Below are positions 1 through 14,100 of a stretch of DNA of 64,000 bases, one piece after another. Location: the NCBI GenBank assembly GCA_026874595.1, contig CM049308.1:51468624-51532623 (forward strand), given 5' to 3'. How positions within the stretch are numbered: position 1 is the first letter of the stretch; every line of letters starts with the position of its first letter. The notes beneath the pieces are model-generated. The model did not search any database. It worked only from the letters and a program-made list of their open reading frames with translations, and was not told the origin of the DNA. The translations under genes and the position numbers were made by a program. This DNA is from Sipunculus nudus. Lineage: Eukaryota; Annelida; Sipuncula; Golfingiida; Sipunculidae.

Positions 1-2862
1 TTAAGTATTTGTGTGTGGTTGTGTAAGACAAAGAATATTTTCACAGATAACCACGACGAGGATGCATTAGTGGGTAGTGGATGTGTACGTATAAGTGTTT
101 TTGTTCGTGTATATTTGTGCATAAAGATGTTCTTAAAAAAGCCACTGACCCTTTTCTGTACTCAAAGTACAAATGACACTCCTCCCCAATTTTCTAGTCG
201 ACAAACGTGTTCAGGGGCGAAGTCATGGGAGGGCTGCAGGTCCCCCCCCCCCCCCGAAAATTGGTACAACACTGCTTATAAAATTATCTCTTTTTCAAGA
301 TATTAATAGCTGATGGTGAAAATTATAGTTTAAACATATGTCATGAAACACGAATAAAGGTCATGCCCATCAACATTTATAGCTTTCTTTCATTAGCAAT
401 AAGTTGTAGGTAGTGAGAGATCTATCCCCTGATATTATTATTTCATCTTCCACAATAAACTTTTTCCACACTTTGGATCATTATGTAACTAAAAATCGGT
501 GTTTGCATTTTTCTATATATCATTCGAAAACAGCCATTATGGACATGGCTAACCCAAGAACCATTTGACAATCATCAATCAAACACTTTTCCTGTAAAAT
601 CCATTTATGATACCAACAATGTTGTATTTTACATATTTATTGAGATAATATCCATTTATTTGCATATCTAAATGTATGAGTGAAATTAATTATATCATTA
701 ATAAATTTATCGATTATTTTGCTTTATGTACAAAGGATAAAATATTTCGGGTATAAGATATTCATATTTGACCAAATATAATGTTAAATTATATGAAATA
801 ATTTTCTTGATTAATAAAAGGCAGATATAAATTATGAACATTAGACAAATTATTCAGATCAGTGTTAAAGGTAATGGTCTTTTTATAAGAATATCATACA
901 AAAAATATTTGCTAATTATTTCCATTATAAGCGGTAATATGTATTGATTTTTATTTTTAAAGCAAATTTACATATTTTCTTCATTTATTTACTAAACTGC
1001 ATATATAATTTTTTGGTATGTATATATCCTATATGGTAATAGCGATACTGATAGGAATTTATTTAAAATTATGTACATGTAATTTAGAAGCATATATTAA
1101 GTATGGTTACATGATTTTTCTGCTTAATTAGGTAACTGGTTTTCCTCTCTGGTTGTCTAGTGAATATATAATTAGCTAATTAATGTAATAGCTAATGTAA
1201 TGGTGTGAATGTAGTCTTGTAAGTAACAGACTAGCACGACAATTCAAAACTTTACATTGTACAACTTAATCAACTTTATTATGGTTTAAGGAAACATTGA
1301 ATTTATGCTCTAATATGTTATCAGAAAATGAGTAGTTATATTGGGTGGAGGGTGTCAACCTCCCCTTCTGGCGATGTTGTGCTGAAAGGGAATCATTTAT
1401 ATTTATCCCTTCCACGTTTAAGGATTTTCATGGTATTTACCTTTGGTAACGTTCAGTTATTTTTATTTCGATTCTTCTCAGACCAACCGATAACTAGACG
1501 ATAAATAATCAATAATCGTGTCGACTCTCGTCAAAGATATGGATTATAATATCTGACAAGATGAAATGCGATATAGATCACGCCGCAGTTATATCCATCC
1601 ATGTGTAGGAATCACATGTGGATGTGCAATTAAGTCATGCAAAACAAGTGACATGTCCATCTTTCAGAGGGCAATTTTGTTAAATAACGAAACAAAAACT
1701 GACAAAAATATGTATTATATGATAAAAAGGTATATTTTTTTAGATATGATAAAAATACAAAATATACTGCTAAAATAATACGCGGACAAATACTTTTTAT
1801 ACGCCCGTCCATGGCGGGACTATTATTGTATTCCCACGTCCGTATGTTCGTTCTTCCATCCGTCCGCCGTCCGTCCGTTAACTTTTAGTGACTCTGCGAT
1901 AACTTACAAAGGATTTGATGTTTTTTTTATACGAAACACACCATAACTTCTTACCAAAAGATTGTCTCGGTATATATATATTTATTTATTTATAGGGGGT
2001 CCTTATACTCTGACTTATTTTCCCCATTTCAAATTGTTGCTTTTATGCCTTATATTGAATGTGCTTTATATACGGTGCCTAGTTTATCGCTGGAAACAGC
2101 TGTTCTGGATAAATGGTCAAGTACACGTCCATTTTGTCCAATTATGCAGCTTTCTGTTAGGAAAGCATGAAGTACACTTCTCTATCCAAAAGTAATATTT
2201 GGGCAATAAATTTCATCAGACGAATATTATATTTTATACACACTGATACATGATGTGTTCACATTTGCAATTACATTTGAGAATATTCGTTTAAATAACA
2301 CTATATACTTATATATTTTATTGATCGATTTCCTTGATTTGTCATATTTCATAACAAGGGGACCAGACACCTGTTGTAAAACTTCACAAAATAGAGAGAC
2401 ATTTGTTGGTATATACAAAAGAAATTGTGTTTGAGTAAGTCCTTGTTGGCATATGTAAGAAATTTTAACTGTGACCAATGGCAATGTAGCAGATGTATTG
2501 TAAACCGGTATGTAAGAGGCCCGGGGCTAGAGAGAGACAGCGGGCCCTTATATATATGTAATTGCCCCCTTTGACTTTATCGTGTTCTAATATTCATGTA
2601 ATTAATTTAATTTATATCACGAAAAAAGAAATATACTTGCGTATACGGTATGTTAAAATAAGTATGATACGTAAAGTATACATTTATATGCATTTGTTAC
2701 AAGCGTTCAGCATATTGTTAAATGAAAGTTTATATTTCGTAACATGTCACCCCAGGGTACATTTTCAGACCTGGTCTCACACGATCATCATGAGATGGGC
2801 ATCCTCTGTTCCTTATTTCTATTAATTTTTTGCTAATATGGATGAATTTTAATATTTCCTTA
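1..2862. other. AT-rich intergenic DNA, no gene recognised
   Basis: This stretch is AT-rich, with stops in all frames and no conserved domain in any short reading frame. It contains a C-run near 241-255. Around 1805-1885 there is a CCGTCCGT-rich patch resembling the ends of dispersed invertebrate repeats. Nothing here supports a coding exon. Confidence 0.6.
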
Positions 2863-3500
2863 TGTCACGGAACCTGATAACAATAGATCACTTAGTCCTG
2901 AGGAGCATAAATTTTGTTACGGAGATATATAAAAATCAGTTTCTGTAACACTAGGCAGCGTGAAATGTCTAGGGGAATGAATAAAGAAGTCAGTGGTTTT
3001 ATTTTTAAAAATAATTATAATTTATTCTTAAAACAACACTAACATTACAAAACACTAAACCAATACAATAGTACAACAGCAAATCAATGCAATTACACAG
3101 TATATAAAGTGTTCAGTACCTGGATACAACCACTGTCACAGCTCAATAAGTCCCTTAAAGCATATAATCCACATGAACAGATAACATAAATCTTCTCAGA
3201 TATTAATAGTCCAGTTCAATCACAGAATCAATCTGTTGTAATCCAAAAGTGAAGTTCTGGTAGTGATCCCAAAGGCAAACTGAAGACTCTATAAAATCCG
3301 TTAGAAATTTCGAAGAAGATCTATAACTGCTGCAATTATCGGAAAGGTCCACAAACTGACTCGCACTCTTCCATGTCCGCTGGAATATTTCTCTCTCGCT
3401 CTCTCCCGGCTATAAACACAGCCCCTAATTTATAGCTTCTCCCCCAAAGCCTAGAAATATCTATTACCATTTTTTTCTATGACCAATGGATGTATAATTT
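2863..3500 (-). mobile_element. Solo-LTR-like element, copy A (reverse orientation)
   Basis: Read on the minus strand, this matches the plus-strand copies at 31400-32235 and 38108-38921. Shared features are a TATA-like box (TATAAATTAGG), the GGGCTGTGTTT block with the GGGAGAGAG tract, the CCAGCGGAC segment, a poly(A) signal, and an end resembling GGTTCCGTAACA (degraded to GGTTCCGTGACA). The internal order promoter-polyA-terminus is that of an LTR. The 5' part probably continues towards the (TA)n tract at 3663 but cannot be aligned by eye. No internal retroelement coding region is attached. Confidence 0.6.
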
Positions 3501-3661
3501 CGCATCAAAAATAGCTGGCAATTGCATATGCCAAGTAGCAAATTATATACTAATTGGATAACTTGATTGGGAGCAGACAAGCCATTTAATCATACTGAAT
3601 ATATGTTCAAAAAGCATCATTTTAATTTATTTTCCAAACAGTATCGCTTTTCCTATTTGAC

Positions 3662-3662
<1 letters not shown>

Positions 3663-3719
<57 letters not shown>
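3663..3719. repeat. (TA)n microsatellite
   Basis: An uninterrupted TA dinucleotide run of about 57 bp. It lies where the 5' end of LTR copy A would be expected. Confidence 0.97.
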
Positions 3720-3722
<3 letters not shown>

Positions 3723-5263
3723 TTTATAGCAAATTAGTTGATAAATAACGCGAATATGTAAATTAGCTTTAAAAAAATCTATACTACGGTTAATGAGAGG
3801 AATAATAAGTAGCTATTTCTGTTATGGCGTTCTCATAAAAGACCTGATTAAATATATATTATATCTGATCAAATCGAATATTGTGTACCCTATACTTAAT
3901 TCTTTCTATAAAAGCCAAATAATAAATATATTTATTTGTTATATAATTAATTTATCTAATTTGCTCTTATATGCAAATATATGCAAATTGTCATACAACA
4001 TTTTCGAAAGCAGATATCGATTGATTCTACAGGAAACATTTTCTTTTGAGGATAACCAAATTATTCACGGGTGAGCCCCGTCTATAATGGCTGTTTTCGG
4101 GTGATATATAGCCCAAGTTTTAAAATGGCCCCCACTGATCCAATATGGCGGAATAAAAAAGAAAACATCGATTTTAAGTTTCATTATGATCCAGGGTTTT
4201 GTAAAAAAAAGGTATGATTGCAAAAATCTATATGAAAATTTGACATAATAACATAACTATATATGCTATGAACGAAACTGTTAACATTTCTGGGAACATG
4301 AGATTTAATTAACAGTGATAATTGATGCTGAAAATCATGAATGAGGCCCATTATAGAAGGGTGTTGCCTGGCATCTGAATATCATGTGACAATAAGCAAA
4401 GTTTATTGGTTTTTTTTTAATATACTTTTAGGATCATTTATTTTTCTTCAGACTATGGAGAGTATATGTTATACTTAATGTTGTCCTGTGTTTTGACTGG
4501 ACATGCACACACTTGCTCAGCTGTAGTTGCTCAGCTGACATAACGCGCCATCAGATCCAGGAACAATTTTTGTAATATATTTTTAAACAACTCGTTAGTT
4601 ATAAAACATGCTTCGTATGAATTCGAAATCCGAAGATTCCCATATACCACTTTCACAAACTAAATCTGAAGCCGGATTTAAAACACAATGATCCAGGTTA
4701 TTATATAACTCGAGAAGGAAATTAAAAAAAAATTAAAAAGAAGCAACTACTTTTGGAAACAAGATTAAAAAGACCGGGCCTTAATTATATCGCCGTCATC
4801 TCAGCAAGAATTTTCTAAAATTGTGACGTGTTTCCTTAACATGGGTTCACCAAGTGAGTGGCAGATCAAACGCTGCCCCTAATACCTATGAATGGGCGGT
4901 ATCTATCAGTGATAGAGAAATAATTTTAATTCACTATGGTATATTTATGTACTCATTCAAATCGAAAATATATTACGGTTGTCCAGATGACTTCAAAGTT
5001 GAATTGTTACTGGGTGGTACCCTAACCCTATACACAATGTCATCCCAACCTTAACATTTAGACTTATTTTTTAACAGATCAACCAACTAACGCACCAATT
5101 AAAAACAATACTTTCCGTCGGATGTGCACATTGCATGGTATCCTGCGTTTTTCCTCATAACCTTGTCGTACGGAGGCAGTACTTACACGTGCTGCTCACG
5201 TACGGTGTCGTTACTCACTCGCATATTGTAAGTGCGTGTAAGTGCGATGAACGTGAGTTCTGC

Positions 5264-5627
5264 AGAGAGCAGAGCAGATACCAGCGGACGCAGAAGCGTG
5301 TGTCAGGACCTTATCCGACGAATGCGGCAATTACAGAGTTTCAAAGAATTTTCTCCTGGATTTTATGCATTTGGACTTCAGTTTACTTTCTGTGTTGTTG
5401 CAAGAACTTTCCACTGGACTGTCATTCTCCGAGAGCTTACATTCAAAGGACTTACCGTTTTAAGAATAAATTATAGTTATTTGTTAACAAAAAACCACTG
5501 ACTTCTTTATTCATTCCCCTAGACATTTCACGCTGCCTAGTGTTACAGAATCTGATTTTTTTTATCTCCATTACAAAATATGTGTTCATCACGCATAGGT
5601 GATCTGTTTATATTAGGTTCCGTAACA
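5264..5627 (+). mobile_element. Solo-LTR-like element, copy B (truncated and internally deleted)
   Basis: Matches copies C and D from GAGAGCAGAGCAGAT through the AAGAATAAATTA poly(A) signal region to the terminal GGTTCCGTAACA. The upstream promoter half is missing. About 120 bp between the ACTTACCG block and TTTTAAGAATAAA, present in copies C and D, is deleted. Overlapping short ORFs of 113 and 89 codons here are by-products of the repeat. Confidence 0.65.
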
Positions 5628-6667
5628 CTAAGGATTTAGGTAATTACAAATACCGGATATCGCTAATTCCGGTCCCGCAGGCCGGGAAACGCCTCAATTA
5701 CGGTCAGGGGCAGTGACTCCTTGACATGGCTCAACAAATCGAGCGGCCACTTCTGACCTCAGTATCATGTCAATATCATATCAATATCCATATCATATAC
5801 AAATGTCCGCTCTCACATATACCCGTCTGTTAATGAGTGCCTGGATTAAGGTAACCACTCGACCGTGACTGAGTTGTTTGACACGTAGCCAGCGTCGTAC
5901 TACCCTACTCAGCCTCATTAGTATGCACAAGTAAGGCATGTGTTCCCAACAGCTAGTATGTTTGGGAACCAGTCGTGCGAGCCGGATCTTAATCAGGGCG
6001 TTAGTCATTTAATTAACGAATGACATTAGTATGCTTTGATGGACGCAAAGGGCTTCTCAACATTTGTACAAAAATTATTGACATAGAATCTGTTTATAAT
6101 TTAATTACAAACACTGTATTTGTATATATTGTTGGTAATTGTTATAAATAGGGTTGACGTGATTGTTAATATTTTTTTATAACAGTAATTATACTAATAC
6201 TCTGTATATACGTTTATTTTGTTGATTTAATAAAGATTTGAACTTGGTTTCGTGTTACATTTTAACCCCCCCCCCTGTCCTGATCGAGTCCTGTATAACG
6301 GCCACTCCTGTATTAAGGCCACTTTAATCCAGTCCCGAAGTTGACCGTAATACAGGCGTTCTACTGTATTTATTCAATGATCAATTAATTAATTGAATCA
6401 TTAGAAGCCATAGCGTATATAAGCTGACAGTGGGGATTGTCAGTTTGGTCCGTGCTAATGAGTATCCGGCTGAATCACGCTGCATTCATGCCTAGGAAAT
6501 GGGCTATCTGTCTCCATCTTATGAGACACTGCATTAGCGATATCCCGCATTTGCACAGATCCCCCTGTTCAACCAGAGAGGAAACTCTCCCCCACAAGCC
6601 ACATGCTTTCGGATCCCATTCATGTGAATGGAGGCTGAATGTTCGGGCTTTGCAAACCTATTATTAC

Positions 6668-6873
6668 CAGCAGCGGATCCAGGGGGGGGGGGGGGTCCGG
6701 ACCCCCCCTCTTTCACTAGAAACAACGTTTTTTAAGGGCTTCAGACAAAATTTTGCCGCCTGGACCCCCCCCCCCTTTTTCAGACCCGAGGACCTATTTT
6801 TTAGGGTTTTAATTTGTCCTCCTGGGTTTGACCCCCCCCCCCCCCCTTTTCCTAAATCCTGGATCCGCCCCTG
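6668..6873. mobile_element. Short MITE with CAG...CGGATCCAGG terminal inverted repeats
   Basis: The left end CAGCAGCGGATCCAGG is the inverted match of the right end CCTGGATCCGCCCCTG. The 206-bp unit is flanked by ATTAC on both sides (6663-6667 and 6874-6878), a probable 5-bp target-site duplication. The interior holds long G and C runs. Related, more decayed copies lie at about 9973-10214 and 46077-46260. CAG-type ends recall hAT elements, but those normally make 8-bp duplications, so the superfamily is unassigned. Confidence 0.6.
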
Positions 6874-7344
6874 ATTACGAATGGTGACAGTATGTCATCA
6901 AAGCTATATGTTTGACTTGGGCCAACCGGAACCTAATAAGACCTAACTTGTAATTAATTGATTAAGTTATTCATGTATTTAGAAATAGCTGCAGCATTGA
7001 TCATACACATATAAAACAAAACCACGTGACGACGTGATCAGTTTCTGCACGTAATCACGTTTGATTCTATGACATCAGCCTTGTAAACGTTTTGACATGC
7101 CCAGCTTGTTCCCCGCCCCTAATTAGGCCTGTCTGGCGGACTGCCAACTCAGCTGTAAGATTGAGAACTATAGTGTATAATTAGCAAGGTTGTTTAGTTT
7201 GGAATAGTATAGGCGTTTAATGAATCATTTATATGACGATCATTCCCTGACGTCCCCTGTACCAGTTTATGCACAGATATAACGTGGAACAAGACTAACT
7301 CTGCGCCAACCCCTGTTGTTTCCATTCAGAGTTTCTGCTCTAGA

Positions 7345-7500
7345 TATAAGCAGGAAGTTAAAACTATTATACACTGGTTTCGATATTGGCATTTCTGATC
7401 AGACGCTGGTCGTATTGTCCGTTTGCGAGTACGCGGATTAACGCAGCAGGCGCGGAGGCGAATCTAGTTGTACACCATACTGGCGCATGTATAACAACTT
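7345..7500 (+). promoter_or_regulatory. Candidate NOX5 promoter and non-coding first exon
   Basis: A TATAAG box at 7345-7350 is followed by an ETS-type CAGGAAGT at 7351-7358. A strong splice donor (ACTT|GTGAGT) lies at 7501. The first coding exon is preceded by a pyrimidine tract and CAG ending at 7702, giving an intron of about 202 bp. The start of transcription would be near 7375. This is inference from signals alone. Confidence 0.35.
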
Positions 7501-7716
7501 GTGAGTATAAACAGGTAAACTAGGCCGTGTTCGCTCAGTTTACATTCCATCATGTACGAAAACTAAGATATTTCTTATATCAACGTATATCAAACATAAG
7601 GCAAGCTGGTTCTACCAAGTTTTAGGGGATTGGATTTCAATCGTTTCAACGTCAGTATATATTAACATATACGTAATTCGTTTTCTCTGTATCAATTTTC
7701 AGAAGACTCGTTTACG

Positions 7717-7842
7717 ATGAAAGCCGCTAATCAAGAAGAACAGGAATGGTTAACAGAGCTTGGACAAGCCTTCCATAAAATCGCCGGCAGTGACGAGAAA
7801 ATACAAATCAGCGAGTTAAAGAAAGCTTTGCAGTTTAAAGAG
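7717..7842 (+). CDS. NOX5: NOX5 coding exon 1: N-terminus and degenerate EF hand 1
   Basis: Encodes 42 residues beginning MKAANQEEQEWL. IAGSDEKIQISELKKAL resembles the first, weakly Ca2+-binding EF hand of NOX5. The donor is GAG|GTATTT, phase 0. The exon probably begins at 7703 after a CAG acceptor, with 14 nt of 5' UTR before the ATG. Confidence 0.9.
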
Positions 7843-8125
7843 GTATTTATTTTTTTTTTAATTTTACAAGTGTAATTGGAAATGAATGCATACGTAACAA
7901 ATATACATTAGATTGTAGCTTTTAGATTGATCTTTACCTAAGTATATGTTCACATACGAAGCCGCAAAAATGTGATGGATTTAGTAATCATAACCACCTG
8001 AAAGGAGAAAACATTGATTATAATATAACTCTTATCCGTAAAATACATATTTTCAACGGATTAAATACATATTTTCAACTTTCTATAAGTCTGGTCTTTT
8101 TTGTTAATATAAATTTTATATAAAT

Positions 8126-8164
<39 letters not shown>

Positions 8165-11100
8165 TCTATTGATTTTTCTGCAAGAAACAACTGTTGGAGT
8201 GCTCTATGGTAGATAAGACAGTTTTGTCTGATGAGGGCAACAACATGTTGCACTTTGTCCTAGTAGTAAGCATGTCTGAAAAGTGTTTAATATATATTTA
8301 TATATTTATATATAACATTATTGACGTATGTCATAAAATAATATAGTTAATCGTACCCAGACCATGATCTACATGATCAATATTCTGGTTTTTATGAGTT
8401 ACAAAGATTGACGTCTCCTTGTTTGTGGTCATTTTGTTTAGCGAGTTCGTCTCTACTTCTTAAACATTAGTACTAGCACATATAAACGTGGCTGTACACA
8501 GGCACAACTTCAGATGCAAGTCAAATGCGGGCCACGCCCCTTTAGTGATGTAGTTGTGTGTAAAGTGTAGCGAAAAGGGATTTTAAACACGTGCCCTTTA
8601 ACCTGCAGCCACACAAGACTAAATCGTGGACCTATATTAAATCTTAATATGTTTTGGGCTGTCTAGCCAAGAACATACACAAACTGTCAATTGACTTCTG
8701 CCAGGGCCGTTTTAAAGCTCAATGAGGCTAAGAGTGAAATATGAAGTTCTGTTTAAGTACATACAATGAATGATTACAGTAACTATTGTATTTCATGTGC
8801 ACGGGATAATATTTAAGGTCGCTGTACACTGATGTTTACATTGATACACCCAGAGAGAATCCCACTGGTTTTAGACAACTGACGGTACGTATTTCGAGAG
8901 AACAACCTCGTGTGCAAATCTACAGGCCTACGTGAATCTTTGACTGTCAGTGTGTATATTGTTCAAGGTCGAAGCGTCAGAAACACCTCACTCAATTACG
9001 CTTTTAACCGAAATCCTCCGTTGACCCCTAATCAGCTGACTCAGGGAATCACAATTAAAACTTATTAAATACATATTACCATTCATTAAAGTATGTTATT
9101 TCATATTATCATATTGGCAGATATTTCTACAAGACCACCTTAAGCATAAAGAAAAATCATAATGAAATAACCTTAGACATAACCAAAGAATACATCCTGT
9201 GAATATATGTGTATACTTTTGTCAACATAAACACATGTAAATACACGCATGAGACGACGGATCAAACGTAATAGTCTATTGTGGATACAGAACGTGACTT
9301 GCAAAATAATCCATAATAAACGAATGATTGATACTCCGTATACATGTATCTTCAGAAATCAACAGTCAACGATTCATACCTACCTCTAATAAGGCCCAGA
9401 ACTACTTGCGTATTTACCAAAACATTTATACACGTTCCTTAAATACTTACGTATACTAATAGACGGGCATTATTTTACTGAAGTCTGTTATAAGAACGAT
9501 TTGGTACCTGGGAGCTCAATATTTCAAAGAGGCTGATTGGTATAGGGATTAAGGAATGAAAGCAGCAAATTGAGTAATCAGTGTACACATGCACTCAAAT
9601 GTATTCATACAATGAATATACTATTTAGTCCGCAACATGAAATCGACATACTGTTTATAGCATGGTTAAGGTCCGCGCCTTAACACATGACCTTGTTTAA
9701 TGCTGTTAGGTTGTAACCCTTTCACATAACCTACCATAAACCCGTTACACAAGTCAATATAGGTGGTCGCAAAACGTGCAAGCCACGGCCTGCTATTGGC
9801 CTATACCTGGCATATTCTGATAAGTTAAAAACAAAACAAAACAAAGAGGTCCTTTTTATAAACATTTATAGGTGACCATTTCAGCTGGATATTGAATAAT
9901 AGGTCTTCCTCTGTTGGCATTACATGATCAGCTCTATAAATTTAATTTCGATACACAGTTTCTGTACTAGCACAGGCTCCAGGGGGCGGATCCATGATTT
10001 AGGAAAAAGAGGGGTCCAACCATGCACAGGCTCCAGGGGGCGGATCCAGGATTTAGGTAAAAGAGGGGTCCAACCAAGGAGGACTAATGATGAAGCCTAA
10101 AAAAGGTCACCGGATCCAGAAAAGGGTGTGTCCAGGCCGAAAAATTGATCTGAAACACTTAAAAAAACTTGCGGCTGCTGAATTCCTAGACCCTCCCCTG
10201 GATCCCCTTCTAAGCTCAGTCTTTTCGCCTCATTTGTTTGACTATTGTTTTGAATGATGAATCCAATCCGACATTACAGGCTTATCGTAGGCTATATTGC
10301 CACGTTTGGACTTACTTAAAATTTTAAGTTCTTCTGTCCCAACTTTTTCCGCGGAACACTTTTACGTCACTGCGCAGGCGGACCAAGCTTAAATTTACTT
10401 TACGAAATATTGCCAGTCGATTTGCTGTTTATTTATTTTTTCCTTTTGAAATGGAAAAATATTAAATATTTGTGCCACCAACTACAACAGTGTTTTGAAA
10501 TCTTATCAGGATAGCCATCTTAAAATATGTATTATGGATTTTGTGAGACGCGTTATCTGTGTCAATCAACACTTGTTCATCTAAAATTACATGTATTTAA
10601 GTAGGACTAATGATGAACTCTGGAAATACGATTGAGGCAGAACATAAGTGCACTTTGATGATCGATTCATGTGAACATTATATGTTTTGTCATCTGTCAA
10701 AAAACTCTCTCGTAGGAAAAGTGAAGTATTATATATATATATATACAACATTGTGACATTAGCAGTGCGGGAAAGATTTTTGTCTCAAGCTATATGTTGT
10801 GTATAATTTTTCTCCCAAGTCTTTCTTCGCTGAGAGGTATTTTGAGCTGATTGACAGTGACGGGAGCGGGGAGATCGACTTCAATGAGTTTCTGGCTGGA
10901 GCTAAACGTCTGCTCGAGAAAGATGACACGGAGAAACTTCGGTTCCTGTTCCAGGTCTATGACGTTAATGGTGAGTTAATATCCCTCCTACATTCAGACG
11001 GACAGACGGACGTAATGAAGTTTTTTGAAATATCGATATTAGGTCGTATGAATTGACAAGACATAACTTTGCAAATGTAGGCGACGGGTGCTGTCAAGAG

Positions 11101-14100
11101 AGTTAATGAAACTATATTTGTAAAAGAAAGTCATACTTCAACATGTAGAGTGACTTTTAACAAAATGTTTAATGTGAACAATTTAAACGTATAACAATCA
11201 AGATGGTAAAAATAGTTATGGTATCTGACCACTTAACCGGATACCTGGAAGATATGGTTACAATATGACAGGTATCGCCCCATGTCCAACTTATACCGAA
11301 TATCTTAAAATAAATGGGAAGATTGTTGGAGAACAAAGCTTTCTATATCGGACTTGCTAGGGCCAGTTAGGGACAGAATTAAAGGCGTTTTTTTATCATG
11401 TATTTTACGCAGATGACGGTACACTTTCCCCGGAGGAAATTGGGCGCGTATTGTCGTCATGTCAAGAAGAAAGTGAACTTAAGATGTCCCAAGAAACTCT
11501 CAAGGAACTTTCACAGGCCCTCTTTGATTCAGCAGATGTCAACAAAGATGGAAACATATCATTCGAGGAGTTTAAGGACCAGTTGTTGCAGTACCCATCA
11601 ATCACCAAAAACTTGAGTATCAAGTGAGTGCACTCCAAGTTTAGTTAGGTCGTATCGAGCTTATTGGTCTGCCTCCTAGTGAACAGAAAAGGCAATGCAA
11701 ACCCGGTGTGAGATCCGTCGGAGTCCGTGATAATTTTTAAATCCGCCTCTAAGGATAACTGATACTCTTAAATATTCAATGATCAGTGTTTTCAGCGTTC
11801 ACTCTTGGCTTTCTTTAAGGCGAACTAGACTCAGCTGAGAAAGGAACACTCATGTTGTAGTTGAAGTGATCTTTTAAATATTTTTGCTAAATTCCCCTTT
11901 CGGATAGATGATACCTAACGGTAGTTGTTGGATTAATTTCCAGTTCTGATGAAAATAAATAAGAAAAGTAAGTATTTCGGAAAAGTAGTAACCTGGTGCA
12001 AGAATAATCATTTGTTATACTTAATCCTTCCCAAACAAAGGAATCGAAAAAAAGATTTTAAACAAAGACCAACTTGTCAATATCTGGTATCTATTGATGG
12101 AACAGAAGTAGAAAATTGCACATTAATATAAATACCTAGGGGTAGTATTTGATTATAAGCTTAAGTGGGATAATAATGTAAAAATAGTATAGTGTAAAGG
12201 GTAGCAGCGTTTATACTTACTAAGGAAACTAAGGTTTATTCTACTCTTCAACGGTCCATGGTGTGATGTCTTATGCTTTGATATGCTGGTGGGGAAATCG
12301 GACCGTTTATTTTTTAATTCTTACTACTATTATAGAACTATGTCTTTTTTTCTCAATCAGCACAATGTCTTATATATGATATCACCCGCAAGGCGAATTC
12401 CTGTATTGGTATGGAATATATCTTGTATCTTGTAACTTGGATTTTCTGTCGGTAGTATAAATGTTTTGAGATAATTCTGTCTTATGATGTCGCCAAACTC
12501 CAAGAACTAAGAATTTCTTCAACTTAATTATCATTTTTTTGTATTAAGTCCATCTAATTGGATAAAAGTTACAAAAACCAAAAGTGGACCACAGTCTGAG
12601 GGAATCAGGGGTTACTTCAGCTACTACCACATAAGGAATAACCTGCGCCTCCTCGTCTTCCTCCTGATGTACCTGCTGCTGAACGCTGGTCTGTTCGTGC
12701 TTAACGCCGTGCTGTACAAGGACAAAAACGTGGCGGTCATCATCGCCAGGGGCTGTGGGATGTGTCTCAACTTTAACAGTGCCTTCGTCATGGTCTTCAT
12801 GCTCAGGGCTTTCCTCACGTGGCTCCGCGAGACTTGGATGGCGGCCATCTTGCCGCTTGATGACAGCATTTTCCTGCATAAACTTGTGGGATACAATATA
12901 TTTTTCCTTACAATTGTCCACACTTTATGTCACATTGCTAACGCCGGTAAGTTAAATACAAAATGAGTATATATGAAATATAATAGGCATTAATAGCAGT
13001 TTATGTGTGTAGCATTTGTAGATTACAGCAGATAATACATATAATCACGCTGAAGGCCTAGGAAAATGAGTATGTAGATCTGAAACAAAGTGTCGGTCTA
13101 ACACACACACGCACACGTGTATATATATGCGTGTGTAGAATTTGCAGAATTCTATGAGCAAAAGTGCATTTAAGCGGGTCAGTATACATGTACATACTTA
13201 GTTTTATTGAATAAATTAATTTTTATAAATTACAATAAATTACTAACTTATTTGAAAATTAACAGCATTAAAATCCTGGACATCATAATAATAATTTTTA
13301 TTTTATTCTAGCGCTACTGTCGGACAGCGGGTATAAGAACCTGACCGTTCCGGATATCCTGTTCACGGTACGTGCGCATGTCGGTTGGCTCAGCTACTCC
13401 GCCTACCTGACGGGATGGGTGCTGACGTTCGTTCTTGTCCTCATGGTTCTGCTGTCGCTCCCATTTATAAGAAGAAAAGGATACTTCGAGGTATTATTTA
13501 CTGCGGACATTGATCAATTTTTTTATGGTAAAAGAAAAAAAGATATGGAGAAATTCAAGTGTTACTGAGATTAGTCTTGCGATTTAAGTCATTCTGATTT
13601 GTGTTGAATAAATGGAACATAACAGCGTCGATATGACTGAAGTTAAAAGAACAAAATATCATACCGCTGCTGGAGACTTCTGGTGGTAGTTCAAGAAATC
13701 AAATAAGGACATATTTCCCCAGACTCAATTGAAAAAATATGCCATGACACCAAACAGTGCCGTCATACATAATTACAGCTTTGCTTTGTTAAATAATGCA
13801 AGTTCATATGATTCATATTTCTATTATATAATATTTATGATATTGTATTGCATTATATTATTATACTATATTTATTTCATTTGATATAAGGCTATATATA
13901 AAAAATAATGGATATTTCTAAATTCTGTTTCACAGCTACATTACGAGCGAGTGTTGTCAACATAATTTGCACAGATTATACTTTTCCACATTTTATTGAT
14001 CCGCTTGTTTTATTTGTAGGTGTTCTATTTTAGTCATTATTTATACATCGCTTACCAAGTTCTGCTGATCCTGCATGGACCAATCTACCGCTATTTTATC

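Larger units (their letters stand above)
505..4117. repeat. Possible widely spaced inverted repeat pair (505-560 and 4075-4117)
   Basis: The segment around 505-560 and the segment around 4075-4117 are imperfect reverse complements over about 45-50 bp. They share ATAATGGCTGTTTTCG and GATATATAG on opposite strands. They could be TIRs of an old DNA element or two independent copies of a short repeat. No target-site duplication is visible. Confidence 0.3.

Noticed and set aside
5135-5501. Two overlapping ORFs of 113 and 89 codons
   Set aside because: They fall mostly inside LTR-like copy B; equivalent frames are not kept open in copies C and D.
6437-6874. 145-codon ORF with Pro/Gly runs
   Set aside because: It is produced by homopolymer G and C runs of a MITE.
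12544-12923. Minus-strand ORFs of 125 and 99 codons
   Set aside because: They are shadows of NOX5 exon 4 on the opposite strand.
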